Part shown: piece after piece, positions 26,701 to 36,361 of the stretch
Layout: each line of letters opens with the position of its first letter
How positions within the stretch are numbered: position 1 is the first letter of the stretch
Origin: CAWCAW01 sp963793645
Lineage (GTDB): Bacteria; Actinomycetota; Acidimicrobiia; Acidimicrobiales; UBA8190
Direction of reading: 5' to 3'
Length of the DNA: 64,000 nucleotides
Assembly: GCA_963793645.1 (NCBI GenBank)
Contig: CAWCAW010000010.1
Location: 62,001-126,000 of the forward strand
The notes under the pieces: model-generated
The model's database searches: none
Seen by the model: the letters and a program-made list of their open reading frames with translations, nothing else
What the model was told of the DNA's origin: nothing
Made by a program: the position numbers and the translations under genes

Positions 26701-28245
26701 ATCGAGGACATCGCTCAGCTCATTCACGATCTGAAGTCGGCCAACCCCCAGGCGCGTGTGCACGTGAAGCTCGTCGCCGAGGTGGGCGTGGGCACGGTGG
26801 CCGCCGGTGTGGCCAAGGCCAAGTCCGACGTTGTGCTCATCTCGGGCCACGATGGGGGGACGGGGGCGAGCCCGCTCACCTCGCTCAAGCACGCCGGCAT
26901 CCCGTGGGAGCTCGGCTTGGCCGAGACCCAGCAGACCCTCATGCTCAACGGGCTGCGCGACCGCATCGTGGTGCAGGTCGACGGCCAGCTCAAGACGGGC
27001 CGCGACGTGGTCATCGCCGCGCTGCTCGGTGCCGAGGAATTCGGCTTTGCCACCGCCCCGTTGGTGGTGTCGGGGTGCGTGATGATGCGCGTCTGTCACC
27101 TCGATACCTGCCCGGTGGGCATCGCCACCCAGAACCCCGAGCTGCGCAAGCGGTTCGCCGGCAAGCCGGAGTTCGTGGAGCACTTCTTCGAGTTCATCGC
27201 CCAGGAGGTGCGCGAGTACCTGGCCGCCTTGGGCCTGCGCTCGATCGAGGAGGCGGTGGGGCGAGTCGACCTGCTCTACATCGTCGAGGCGATCGATCAT
27301 TACAAGGCACGCGGTCTCGACCTGACGCCCATTTTGGCGGTCCCCGAGGAGGGACCGCCCACCGACCGCCGCTGGCGCCAGGTCCAGGACCACGGCCTGC
27401 AACGCGCCCTGGACCACCAATTCCTGCCTGCCTGCCAGGCCGCCATCGATGACGGCACGCCGGTGGAGATGGCGCTGCCCATCAGCAACGTCGATCGCAC
27501 CGTGGGCACATTGCTCGGCTACGAGATCACCAAGCGCCATGGGGCGGCCGGTTTGGCCGACGGCACCATTGTGCTGACCTTCACCGGTTCGGCGGGCCAG
27601 AGCTTCGGGGCGTTCGTGCCCCGAGGAGTGACCCTGCGGCTCTACGGCGACGCCAACGACTATCTGGCCAAAGGGTTGTCGGGCGGCCAGGTGGTGCTGC
27701 GCCCGCCCGAGGCGTCGGTCTTCGCCGCCGAGGACCACATCATCGCCGGCAACGTCATCCTCTACGGCGCCACCTCAGGCCGCTGCTACATCAGGGGTCA
27801 GGTGGGGGAGCGCTTCTGTGTGCGCAACTCGGGAGCCGTCGCCGTTGTCGAAGGCATCGGCGACCACGGCTGTGAGTACATGACGGGAGGCAAGGTCGTC
27901 GTACTCGGTCCCACCGGTCGTAACTTCGGGGCGGGCATGTCCGGGGGGACCGCCTACGTCTTTGACCCCGAGGGCACCTTCGAGTCCCGGGTCAACCCCG
28001 ACATGGTCGACCTCGAGGAGCTCGAGGATGAGGACCGGCAATGGCTCTACGACACCATCACCGAACACGCCGAGGCCACCGGATCGGCGGTGGCGGCGCG
28101 GCTGCTCGATGGGTGGGCGGGCGCGTCGGCGTCATTCGTGAAGGTCATGCCACGCGACTACCGCCGGGTACTCGAGGCCACCCAACGGGCGCTGGCCGCC
28201 GGCACGTCGGTCGACGAGGCGGTCATGGCCGCCTCGCACGGGTAG
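23706..28245 (+). CDS. gltB: Glutamate synthase (NADPH) large subunit (three frameshifts)
   Basis: GltB makes glutamate from glutamine and 2-oxoglutarate. The TTG at 23706 has GGAG nine bases upstream; the catalytic Cys of the glutaminase domain is in EHDACGIAM. Later landmarks are the FMN/2-oxoglutarate domain (KPGEGGQLPGGKV, SPPPHHDIYSIEDIAQLI) and the 3Fe-4S site CVMMRVCHLDTC. The C-terminal alpha-type domain shows GTAYVFDPEGTFE. Three indels interrupt the frame: a missing G near 23970 (GGYA-AGIVFLPAD), an extra C near 24680 (before RAFYRYHASLMEPW) and an extra C near 25432 (before GFEAFAVDALFD). Repaired, the length is about 1512 residues, normal for the family. Confidence 0.93.
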
Positions 28246-28254
28246 GGCGCCGAC

Positions 28255-29757
28255 ATGGGAAAGGTCACCGGCTTCATCGAGTACCCACGGCGTTTGCCGG
28301 CGCGCCGGGCCGTGGCGGTGCGGTTGCGCGACTGGCGTGAGGTCTACGAATCCTTTGCGCCCGAGGCCGCCGCCGAGCAGGGGGCGCGCTGCATGGACTG
28401 CGGTATCCCCTTTTGCCACGAGGGTTGTCCGCTGGGCAATCTCATCCCGGAATGGAACGACCTCGTCTACCGCGACGAATGGCGTGACGCCATTGAGCGC
28501 TTGCACGCCACCAACAATTTCCCCGAGTTCACGGGCCGGTTGTGCCCGGCCCCGTGCGAAGGATCGTGCGTGCTCGGCATCAACGCCGACCCCGTCGCCA
28601 TCGAGCGCATCGAGTACGAGATCATCGAGCGCGCCTGGGCCGAGGGTTGGGTGGCGCCACAGGTGTCGGACGTGTCGACGGGCCAGTCGGTGGCCGTGGT
28701 GGGCTCCGGGCCGGCCGGTCTGGCCTGCGCCCAACAGCTGGCGCGCGCTGGTCACCGGGTGGTTGTCTTCGAACGCGGCGAGCGTCCCGGCGGCCTACTG
28801 CGCTACGGCATCCCCGAGTTCAAGATGGAGAAAGCGGTTCTCGATCGCCGCCTGGCCCAGCTGCGCGCCGAAGGCGTGACGTTCCGCTGTGCCACCTCGG
28901 TTGGTGCTGCCGTGGGCACCGGGGCTGACGCGCCGCACCTGGAGGTGGTGGCGGCCGAATCCCTGGTGGCGGACTTCGACGCCCTGGTGCTGGCGGGCGG
29001 AGCCACGTTGCCACGTGAGCTCGATATCCCAGGGCGCCAGTTGGACGGCATCCATCTCGCCATGGAGTACCTCAAGCCGTCGAACCTCGTGCGCGAGGGC
29101 GAGTTCGAATCTTCGCCTATCAGCGCCGAAGGCAAGGACGTGGTCATCATCGGGGGCGGGGACACCGGCGCGGACTGCCTGGGGACTGCGCATCGCCAGG
29201 GCGCCGCCTCGGTACGCCAGCTGGAGATCATGGCCCAGCCGCCCGATATGCGTCTCGAGGACAACCCGTGGCCGACGTGGCCGCTTATCTTGCGCACCTC
29301 GTCCGCCCATGAGGAAGGGGGCGAGCGTCTCTATGCGGTGACCACCACCGAGTTCGTCGACGGCGGTGACGGCACGGTGGGGGGACTGCGCGCCGAGCAG
29401 GTTGAGATGGTCCGAGGTGACAGCGGCGCCATGAAGATGGTGCCCGTCCCCGACAGCCACTTCGAGCTGCCCTGCCAGCTCGTGCTCTTGGCCATGGGCT
29501 TCCTCGGCGCCGAGCGCCAGGGGGTGGTGGGGGAACTCGGTCTTGAGCTCGATGCCCGGGGATCGGTGGCGTGCGATGCCAACTGGGCCACCAGTCGGCA
29601 TCAGGTGTTCGTGTGCGGAGACATGACCCGCGGCCAGAGCCTCATCGTGTGGGCCATCGCCGAGGGACGTTCGTGCGCGGCATCGGTCGATCGTTTCCTC
29701 ATGGGCGACACCGCCTTGCCGGCCCCGATCGTCCCCGGGCAACTGGCGCTGCGCTAA
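28255..29757 (+). CDS. gltD: Glutamate synthase (NADPH) small subunit
   Basis: GltD takes electrons from NADPH through FAD and two 4Fe-4S clusters to GltB. The 500-residue protein has the N-terminal Cys clusters C46, C49, C54 and C58, plus LCPAPCEGSCVLG. The FAD site is VAVVGSGPAGLACAQQLARA and the NADPH site VVIIGGGDTGADCLGTA. It starts 9 nt after gltB and the pair forms an operon. Unlike gltB the frame is intact. The gene is well conserved and the call is secure. Confidence 0.95.
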   Translation: MGKVTGFIEYPRRLPARRAVAVRLRDWREVYESFAPEAAAEQGARCMDCGIPFCHEGCPLGNLIPEWNDLVYRDEWRDAIERLHATNNFPEFTGRLCPAPCEGSCVLGINADPVAIERIEYEIIERAWAEGWVAPQVSDVSTGQSVAVVGSGPAGLACAQQLARAGHRVVVFERGERPGGLLRYGIPEFKMEKAVLDRRLAQLRAEGVTFRCATSVGAAVGTGADAPHLEVVAAESLVADFDALVLAGGATLPRELDIPGRQLDGIHLAMEYLKPSNLVREGEFESSPISAEGKDVVIIGGGDTGADCLGTAHRQGAASVRQLEIMAQPPDMRLEDNPWPTWPLILRTSSAHEEGGERLYAVTTTEFVDGGDGTVGGLRAEQVEMVRGDSGAMKMVPVPDSHFELPCQLVLLAMGFLGAERQGVVGELGLELDARGSVACDANWATSRHQVFVCGDMTRGQSLIVWAIAEGRSCAASVDRFLMGDTALPAPIVPGQLALR

Positions 29758-29768
29758 CCGTCTTCCGA

Positions 29769-29774
29769 TAGGGT
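29769..29774 (+). promoter_or_regulatory. -10 element of leaderless RraA-like transcript
   Basis: TAGGGT is followed by 8 nt and the GTG at 29783. Confidence 0.4.
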
Positions 29775-29782
29775 TCGCGGCC

Positions 29783-30415
29783 GTGCCCGAATCCTTCGCA
29801 TCCATTTTCACCGAGCTCGGCGCGGCCACCTTGGGTGAGTCCGGTGCCCTGACCATGGTGCCGCGTGTGCACACGGCGTGGCCCGGGGCCCGGTTGGCCG
29901 CACCCGCCTATCCGGTGCACTGTCGTACCGGCGACAACTTGGCCGTGCATGTGGCGCTCACCCGGGCGCCGAGGGGCTCCGCGCTGGTGGTCGACGTAGG
30001 CGAGGAACGCGCCTTTGGGTATTGGGGTGAGGTCCTCACCACCTTGGCGATGGCGAGGGGCATCGCCGGATTGGTGATCGACGGCGGCGTGCGCGACATC
30101 GACGCCGTGGCGGGGGCGGGTTTCCCGATCTTCTCGGCCATGATCGCGCTGCGCGGTGCCGCCAAGGTGGCGCCGGGCACCATCGGAGCCACCGTAGAGG
30201 TGGGCGGCGTTTCGGTGAGTGGCAGGGACTGGGTGGTCGGCGACGCCGATGGGGTGGTGATCGTGCCGGGGAACGCGCTTGATGACGTCGCCGCGGCCGG
30301 CCGAGCCCGCCAGGAGAAAGAGATCATGATGTTCGAGCGCCTGCGCGCCGGTGCCTCCACGGTGGAGCTACTCGACCTGGACATCTCTCCGATTGTGGAA
30401 ACGCCGACGTCCTAA
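29783..30415 (+). CDS. RraA family protein (HMG/CHA aldolase-like)
   Basis: The 210-residue protein has the RraA/MenG fold, shared by 4-carboxy-4-hydroxy-2-oxoadipate (HMG/CHA) aldolases, oxaloacetate decarboxylases and the RNase E inhibitor RraA. Typical features are the GDNLAVHVAL segment, GIAGLVIDGGVRDID and the final GDADGVVIVPGNALDDV. In actinobacteria aldolase or decarboxylase chemistry is more likely than RNase E control, but this cannot be settled here. It is followed convergently by a D-2-hydroxyacid dehydrogenase gene. Confidence 0.8.
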   Translation: MPESFASIFTELGAATLGESGALTMVPRVHTAWPGARLAAPAYPVHCRTGDNLAVHVALTRAPRGSALVVDVGEERAFGYWGEVLTTLAMARGIAGLVIDGGVRDIDAVAGAGFPIFSAMIALRGAAKVAPGTIGATVEVGGVSVSGRDWVVGDADGVVIVPGNALDDVAAAGRARQEKEIMMFERLRAGASTVELLDLDISPIVETPTS

Positions 30416-30479
30416 GTCGGTGGCGCGGCGCGGGCCGCCGGTTACGGGCCGCCTGCTACGGGCCGTCGACCGAACTGCA

Positions 30480-31430
30480 TCAGGCGGTCAGAAGGTGAGG
30501 CGGTCGTCGCCCGGCCAGCACGTCGCAGACCTGTGCACAGGCGAGTTGCACCATGGCGCCGCGCGTCGCCGATGACGCGCTGCCGATGTGGGGGAGGAGC
30601 ACCGTCCTCGGCGCTGCCAACAGGCGCGGGTTGATGCGAGGCTCGCCGTCATAGACGTCGAGGCCGGCGGCAAAGATCCGACCTGCCTCGAGGGCATCGG
30701 CCAAGGCGTTCTCATCGACTACCGGCCCGCGTGCCGTGTTGACGAGCACGGCGGTTGGTTTCATGGTGGCCAACTGGGCGGCTCCGATGAGGTGGCGGGT
30801 GGCGTCGCTCAAAGGGACGTGCACGCTGACGACATCGGCGCGGGCGAGGAGGTCGGCGAGCTCGGCCACGTAACCGGGCTCGCCGGTGCGGTGGCGGGAG
30901 TGGTGGAGGACCTCCATGGAGAACCCTTCGGCGCGTCGTTGCACGGCCTTGGCGATGCGGCCGTAGCCCACCAGCCCGAGCACCGCCCCATGCACGTCGT
31001 GACCGAGGTACTGGTCGATGGCCCACCCTGGCCAATTCCCGGCGCGCAGGTCACGCTCGGCATCTGAGGCCAATCGGGAGGCGGCCAGCATCAACAACAT
31101 GGCCACATCGGCCGTCGTCTCGTCGAGCACGCCGGGCGTGTTGCACACGGCGATGCCCAACTGGCGCGCGCACACGATGTCGACGTTGTCGAAGCCCACG
31201 GCGACGTTGCCGACCACCTTGAGCAGTCCTGCTGCTCCGGCGTGCAGGACCTCGGCATCGATGCGATCGGTGAGCAGGCACACCAGGCCATCGGCGGCGC
31301 CGACCTTGGTCACCAACTCGTCACCGCTCCACGACGCCGGCCCACTGGGCTGGTCGATGTCGTGGCCGGCTGCCACCAGGTTCTCAAGCCACTGCGGTGG
31401 CAGTCGCCGGCTGACGATTACCCGAGACAT
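30480..31430 (-). CDS. D-2-hydroxyacid dehydrogenase (glyoxylate/hydroxypyruvate reductase-like)
   Basis: This 316-residue NAD(P)-dependent dehydrogenase reduces 2-oxoacids to D-2-hydroxyacids. It has the nucleotide site LGLVGYGRIAKAV, the substrate Arg in NTARGPVVDE and the catalytic His in LLPHIGSAS. The GxGxxx motif and sequence resemble glyoxylate reductases. The ATG at 31430 has GGAAGGGG about 9 nt upstream. A ureidoglycolate-lyase-like gene, which would make glyoxylate, is divergent from it at 31497, so a small glyoxylate-handling group is plausible. Confidence 0.88.
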   Translation of the reverse strand: MSRVIVSRRLPPQWLENLVAAGHDIDQPSGPASWSGDELVTKVGAADGLVCLLTDRIDAEVLHAGAAGLLKVVGNVAVGFDNVDIVCARQLGIAVCNTPGVLDETTADVAMLLMLAASRLASDAERDLRAGNWPGWAIDQYLGHDVHGAVLGLVGYGRIAKAVQRRAEGFSMEVLHHSRHRTGEPGYVAELADLLARADVVSVHVPLSDATRHLIGAAQLATMKPTAVLVNTARGPVVDENALADALEAGRIFAAGLDVYDGEPRINPRLLAAPRTVLLPHIGSASSATRGAMVQLACAQVCDVLAGRRPPHLLTA

Positions 31431-31496
31431 GGCCGTATTCCCCTTCCGCCCTAGACTCGACGTTCTGGCCGAGCAGCGTAGACGACGAGGTTAGCG

Positions 31497-32000
31497 ATGA
31501 GCGCAGTGATCCCACGCGTGGTGGCCGTGCCATTGGACGCGTCGAGCTGGACGCCCTTTGGGTGGCTGCCGGTCCAAGACACCGACCCCGCCGACGGCGC
31601 GCACCGCCTGAGTTATGACGGCGGCGACCCCCATCTCAATGTCATCTCGCATCGACTCGACGAGCTCGAAGCCGTAGAAGGTGCCCTGCGCTGTCCGGAG
31701 CTCTTTCGCCACGAGCGTCACACCCAAGCGTTGCTGGTGCTCAACTGCACGGCGGTGATCGCGGTGGCACCCCCCGACGTCACGTTCTCGTCGCCCGAGG
31801 ATGCCAGACACGTGAGCGCCTTCGTGTTGCGACCCTACGACGCCTTTGTACTCCAACGCGGGACATGGCACTGGGGCCCGTTCCCCGTCAAGGACGATGT
31901 CGTACGGCTGTGGAACCTCCAAGCATTGGGGTATATCGAGGACAACGACCGCGCCGACCTCGCCGCCTGTGGTGCCACAGTGGATGTGGTGGTCTCCTAG
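31497..32000 (+). CDS. Ureidoglycolate lyase family protein
   Basis: The 167-residue cupin-fold protein resembles ureidoglycolate lyase (AllA), which splits ureidoglycolate into glyoxylate and urea. Features include LFRHERHTQALLVLN, which lies in the active site region, and RGTWHWGPFPV near the C-terminus. The ATG follows GAGG by 6 nt. No other purine or allantoin catabolic gene is in the window, so the substrate could differ. The divergent dehydrogenase could use glyoxylate. Confidence 0.7.
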   Translation: MSAVIPRVVAVPLDASSWTPFGWLPVQDTDPADGAHRLSYDGGDPHLNVISHRLDELEAVEGALRCPELFRHERHTQALLVLNCTAVIAVAPPDVTFSSPEDARHVSAFVLRPYDAFVLQRGTWHWGPFPVKDDVVRLWNLQALGYIEDNDRADLAACGATVDVVVS

Positions 32001-32009
32001 ACGGATCGG

Positions 32010-32915
32010 TTACGGGCTCGCCAACGCGTGAAAGGCGATGGCGGCCGCGGTGGCGACATTGAGGGAGTCCACGCCGCTCGCCATGGGGATGGGGACCATC
32101 ACATCGCACGCGGGCAGCGCCGCATGGCTCAGCCCGGGCCCCTCGGCTCCGAGAAGCAGGGCGACGCCACGGCCGCCCCTGGATCCCAGGTCCTTGAGCT
32201 CGGCGAAGGTGGTGACGGGCACGCCGGTTCGCACGTCCGGGCGTGGCGTCAATGCGGCCACGACGAAGCCGGCCGCCCGCACATCGTCGAGACGCTCCGG
32301 CCACGGTGCCAGCCGGCCGAAGGGGATATGCAGGACGTGTCCGACCGACACGCGGATGGATCGGCGATAGAGCGGGTCTGCGCACGTCGGGTCGAGCAGG
32401 ACGGCGGCCACGGCGAAGGCCGCCGCGTTGCGGAACAACGAGCCGATGTTTTCGTGGTCGTTGAGTCCTTCGAGAACGGCGATGATCGGCATGGTCCCGG
32501 GTCGCTGCGTCGCCACCACGTCGGCGAGCAGGCGGCGCGCCTGGGCAGGCTCCGGGCGATGAGCGACGGCCACCATGCCGCGGTGGAAGTCGAAACCAAC
32601 GGTGGCGGCCACCACGGCACGCGACCCCACCAAGACGGGCATGCCCCGTTGGCGCACGGCGGTGACTACGTCACTAGCGGCCGAGGCGTGGTGATCGTCG
32701 ACAAGCAATGAACGTACCGAGTAAGGGGAGGTCAAAAGCCGGTGAACCGCCAGACTCCCCTCCACCACGAAGATCGACTGCTCGGCGTCGAGCCGTACCC
32801 GACGCGCCGGGTCGTTGAGATCGCGGTAGGGGTCGAGGCGCGCATCAGCCGGATCGTCCACCTCGATGAGTGGTCCTGGTGTCGCCACGACCGGATCCTG
32901 GGGCGCTGCCATCAC
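32010..32915 (-). CDS. TrmH/SpoU family RNA 2'-O-methyltransferase
   Basis: This 301-residue enzyme of the SPOUT knot superfamily methylates ribose 2'-OH in tRNA or rRNA using SAM. The three motifs are present: GLNDHENIGSLFRNAAAF, LLLGAEGPGLS and VPIPMASGVDSLNVATAAAI. An N-terminal substrate-recognition domain covers about residues 1-140. The target RNA position is not predictable. It converges on the ureidoglycolate-lyase-like gene with a 9-nt gap. Confidence 0.9.
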   Translation of the reverse strand: MMAAPQDPVVATPGPLIEVDDPADARLDPYRDLNDPARRVRLDAEQSIFVVEGSLAVHRLLTSPYSVRSLLVDDHHASAASDVVTAVRQRGMPVLVGSRAVVAATVGFDFHRGMVAVAHRPEPAQARRLLADVVATQRPGTMPIIAVLEGLNDHENIGSLFRNAAAFAVAAVLLDPTCADPLYRRSIRVSVGHVLHIPFGRLAPWPERLDDVRAAGFVVAALTPRPDVRTGVPVTTFAELKDLGSRGGRGVALLLGAEGPGLSHAALPACDVMVPIPMASGVDSLNVATAAAIAFHALASP

Positions 32916-32996
32916 ACGTCATCCTCGCCTACGTACCCACGCCATGACGTAGCTGGTGACGGGCAGCGACCTCGGGTCCGGCTGAGCCGCCGTGAT

Positions 32997-33002
32997 TAAG
33001 GT
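32997..33002 (+). promoter_or_regulatory. Possible -10 element of the glycosidase gene
   Basis: TAAGGT lies about 35 nt before the GTG at 33037, leaving a short leader with a G-rich stretch that may bind the ribosome. Confidence 0.3.
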
Positions 33003-33036
33003 GGTGGCTTCCGGCTCGAGATGGGGGTGTGGTCGG

Positions 33037-34915
33037 GTGCCGACGCGACGCGACGTGCTCAAAGGCGGTGGGGGTGCTCTTATGGCCGGTTTGGCCGGTC
33101 AGACGCTGCTTACCGATGCGGCGGGGGCAACCACCCCGCCGGCGGCGGCTGGATCGGCCACGACGTCGGCGTCCTCGGGGCTCAGCGCGGCGGCCCCACC
33201 GGCATTTCGACCGGGCGGGGCTGGGCCTCTGTACTGGAGCACTTACGGCTACGAGTTCGAGACCAACAGCCTGATGCCCGAGGACGTGTTCAAGACCAAC
33301 GTGGACTGGGTGGCGTCGGCATTTCGTGACTACGGGTACAAGATGGTGTGCACCGACGGTTGGATTGACAACACGCAACAGATCACGCCGAATGGCTACA
33401 TCACGAGCCAAGCCGACAACTGGGAACATGACTGGGCCTGGTGGGTCAATTACCTGCAGTCCCAAGGCCTCCAACTCGGCGTGTATTACAACCCGCTGTG
33501 GGTGACCCTGTCGGCCACCTCGAACCCGTCGGTGACGGTGGTGGGACGCCCCGACGTCAAGGTGGCCGACATCGTCAACCCCGGTGACGATTTCGACTCA
33601 GGCGGACGCCTGCAATGGGTCGACACCACCCGCGACGGAGCCGAGGAGTACGTCAAGGGGTATGTGACGTACTTCCGCCAGCTCGGCGTGGTGTTTCTCC
33701 GCATCGACTTTCTGGCCTGGTACGAGGCGGGGTTCGACCAGGCCGAAGGGACGGTCGGGGTCGCGCACGGCCGCGAGGGCTATCTCCGGGCGCTGTCGTG
33801 GATGCGAGAGGCGGCTGGCGGCATGCAGCTGAGCCTCGTGATGCCCAACTTGTTCGACCATGGGTCCGGTGAACGTCTCTACGGCGACTTGGTGCGTATC
33901 GACAACGACGCCAGCTACGGTAACTGGGGCGTGCTCAGCGGTGGCCGCCAGAGCTGGCAACCCGAGTGGTCGCAATGGAACAACCCGTTCTTGGGATTCA
34001 CCGGCTTTGCCGACATCTCCGGTCGCGGCCAGATGATCCTCGACGGCGACCCGCTCATCATGGCGTCGTTCCCCACTGACGACGAACGACAAAGCGCCAT
34101 CAATCTGTTCACCATGGCCGGCGCCCCCATCGCCATCACCGACCGCAGCGATACGATCGGAAAGAACGCCCCCATCTTTCAGAACAAGGAGGCGCTGGCT
34201 CTGCGTCAGGCCGGCTTGGTCGGCAAACCCATCTTCAGCAACAACCACGCCTTCGAGTACGACTCCTCGAGCCGAGACCCCGAGCGCTGGATTGGCCAGC
34301 TCCCCGACGGGAGTTGGGCCGTCACGCTGATCAATCGGGAGAACGGGCCCGGTCGGCGCACCATCTCGATCAACTTCGCCAACGCCATGGGCTTGAGCGC
34401 GTCGGCTCCGGTACGCGACCTGTGGGCGCACAAGGACCTGGGATCGATGACCGGCTTCATGGTCAACCTCAGGCCCCACGCCTCGGTCCTGTTGAAGGTG
34501 ACGCCGTCGGGTCCGCCGCAGTACCAGGCCGAGGTCGGCGCCTGGGCGGGGTCAGCCCGGTTCGACAAGACATTCAGCGGCCACCACGGCATGGGATACG
34601 TCAGCGGGCTCGACACCGTGGGCAGCAGTGTGGCGATCGCCATGGCGGCGCCCAGCGCGGGCAGCGTGCAGCTCCAGTGCCGAGTGGCCAACTCGTCGGG
34701 CCATCCTTCGGAACTGACGGTCAACGCGCTCGACCCGCAGAGCGGGAATGTCAACGGGACCGCCACCCTTCAGCGCGCCGAGCACGCCGGCGTGGTCCAC
34801 GTGGCAGACGGTGTCTGTCACGCTGACCATGGCATCGGGGACGAACCTGGTGGTCTTCAGCGTTGACACAGCCGATCAGGGGCCGGTGAACCTCGACTTC
34901 ATCACGCTGTCCTGA
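33037..34915 (+). CDS. Tat-exported GH27-like (alpha-galactosidase/melibiase) glycosidase, frameshift near end
   Basis: From the GTG at 33037 the product begins PTRRDVLKGGGGALMAGLAG, a twin-arginine signal. The catalytic barrel follows: GYKMVCTDGWID, GLQLGVYYNPLW, VVFLRIDFLAWYEAG (probable nucleophile Asp in RID) and LVRIDNDASYGNW (probable acid/base Asp). A beta-rich C-terminal domain resembles a carbohydrate-binding CBM35/CBM6 module. Near 34768 an extra C shifts the frame; removing it restores a normal module ending STWQTVSVTLTM and VNLDFITLS, with the stop at 34913-34915. Repaired length is about 625 residues. Substrate specificity within GH27/GH36 is not certain. Confidence 0.82.
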
Positions 34916-34925
34916 GGCCGACCTT

Positions 34926-36221
34926 TTACGTCGAAGCGGGCGCCCCGCTCGGAGGCTGGTCGGCGAAGACGAGGATGGCACCGGTGTACACCGCCACCCA
35001 AACGTCGCCAGTGGTGGCGTCGTAGGTGATGCCGACGGGGTTGGTACCCGTGGCGATGACCTGGAGGACGGCGAGGTTGGAGGCCTGTAGCACCGTAATG
35101 GTGTTGGACAGGTAGTCGTCGACGAATAAGGCCGTTCCATCTGTCGAAATGGCCACCGAACGGCAGTCCGCGCCGGTATGGACGCTCGCCACCACGGCGT
35201 CGTCGGCGAGGTTCACCTTGACGACATCACCCGGCTGGTTCAGCGTCACATAGAGCCACTGTCCGATGGGATCGATGACGATGTGGCGGGGGTTCTCGCC
35301 CACGACGAAGGATCCTGTTTCGCTCAAGGTGTTCAAGTCGACCTTCACCACGTCGTCACCCCCCATGATGGCCACGTAGGCGGTCGTCGAGTCGGGGGAG
35401 ATGGCAATGCCCCGGGGATAGGCGCCCATGGGAAGACGAGCTACCTCTTGGCCATCGGCGATATTGACGATGCTCATGTCGAACGAGCACCAGTTGGACA
35501 CGAGCAGCCATTTGCCGTTGGGGGAGACGGCCAGGAACTTCGGGACCAATCCGACTTCGATGACCTGGTCGATCTGCAAGGTCTGGGTGTCGATGCGATA
35601 TACGTAGCTGTTGGTGTCGCCGGCTGCCTTGGCCGATGCCGGGGTGCAGGTGTCGTTCCCCTCGGGCCCGAAGCCTACGCCGTACATCGAATAGTTCGAC
35701 ACGTAGACGTAGCGCGCGTCGGGGGTGAAGGCGGCCTCCACCGGCGCGCCGTGGGTCACCCCGGGGTGTCCGGGGAAACCGAACTGGGACATGTCGACGG
35801 TGTCGGGAATGGTGTCGACGAGGTTGCCGGCGCTGTTGTAGACGGTGACGGTGTGGCGATACATCATGTTCTGGGCGACGACGAGCCCCGTATCCGACGC
35901 GTCGACCGACTTCGGTGAGATGGCCCCACCGATGGTGCGCAGCAGTGCGAGACGTCGCTGATCGGCGGGTGGCCCCGGGGGGACCTCGCGGAACGGAGAC
36001 GTCGTCGTGGTGGTTGTCGTGGTGGCGGTGTGCGGCAATGGCACTGTGTGTTGAAGTGCAGACGACGCCGCGCCAGCTGGGCTGTGACCGCGACCCACCA
36101 GCGCCCAGGTGCCGGCACCGGCAACAGCCACTACCAAGACGACGAGAACGGCGAAACGGGCCGCGCCCGTCGAGCGGGCCGAGCCGGGGCGAGAAGCAGC
36201 GGTGTGACGGCCTGGCGTCAT
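34926..36221 (-). CDS. Membrane-anchored YncE-like beta-propeller protein
   Basis: I chose the ATG at 36221, which has GAAGG seven bases upstream. The 431-residue product has one N-terminal transmembrane helix (ARFAVLVVLVVAVAGAGTWA), a Thr-rich stalk with eight consecutive Thr and then a WD40/NHL/YncE-type beta-propeller outside the cell. Propeller blades are visible as repeats of the type VSNYSMYGVGF, VSPNGKWLLVSNW, ISPDSTTAYVAIMG, DPIGQWLYVTLNQ and STDGTALFVDDYL. The function is unknown; such propellers bind ligands or proteins. It converges on the glycosidase gene with a 10-nt gap. Confidence 0.8.
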   Translation of the reverse strand: MTPGRHTAASRPGSARSTGAARFAVLVVLVVAVAGAGTWALVGRGHSPAGAASSALQHTVPLPHTATTTTTTTTSPFREVPPGPPADQRRLALLRTIGGAISPKSVDASDTGLVVAQNMMYRHTVTVYNSAGNLVDTIPDTVDMSQFGFPGHPGVTHGAPVEAAFTPDARYVYVSNYSMYGVGFGPEGNDTCTPASAKAAGDTNSYVYRIDTQTLQIDQVIEVGLVPKFLAVSPNGKWLLVSNWCSFDMSIVNIADGQEVARLPMGAYPRGIAISPDSTTAYVAIMGGDDVVKVDLNTLSETGSFVVGENPRHIVIDPIGQWLYVTLNQPGDVVKVNLADDAVVASVHTGADCRSVAISTDGTALFVDDYLSNTITVLQASNLAVLQVIATGTNPVGITYDATTGDVWVAVYTGAILVFADQPPSGAPAST

Positions 36222-36361
36222 CTCCCTACCTTCGACCATGGCGCCCGGGCGAGCAAGGACCGACCGGCCTACCCATGAGTCGGTGGACGTCGACAACGCC
36301 AACGTGTCACCGTGGGGACGTCTGGTGACAAGTACCGATGCGTGCGAATGGAGGACCGACG

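Noticed and set aside
25606..27738. 710-codon open frame on the minus strand
   Set aside because: It lies wholly inside gltB, whose plus-strand frame carries all catalytic motifs. The minus-strand translation is His/Arg/Gly-rich and matches no fold I know; it is a GC-driven shadow.
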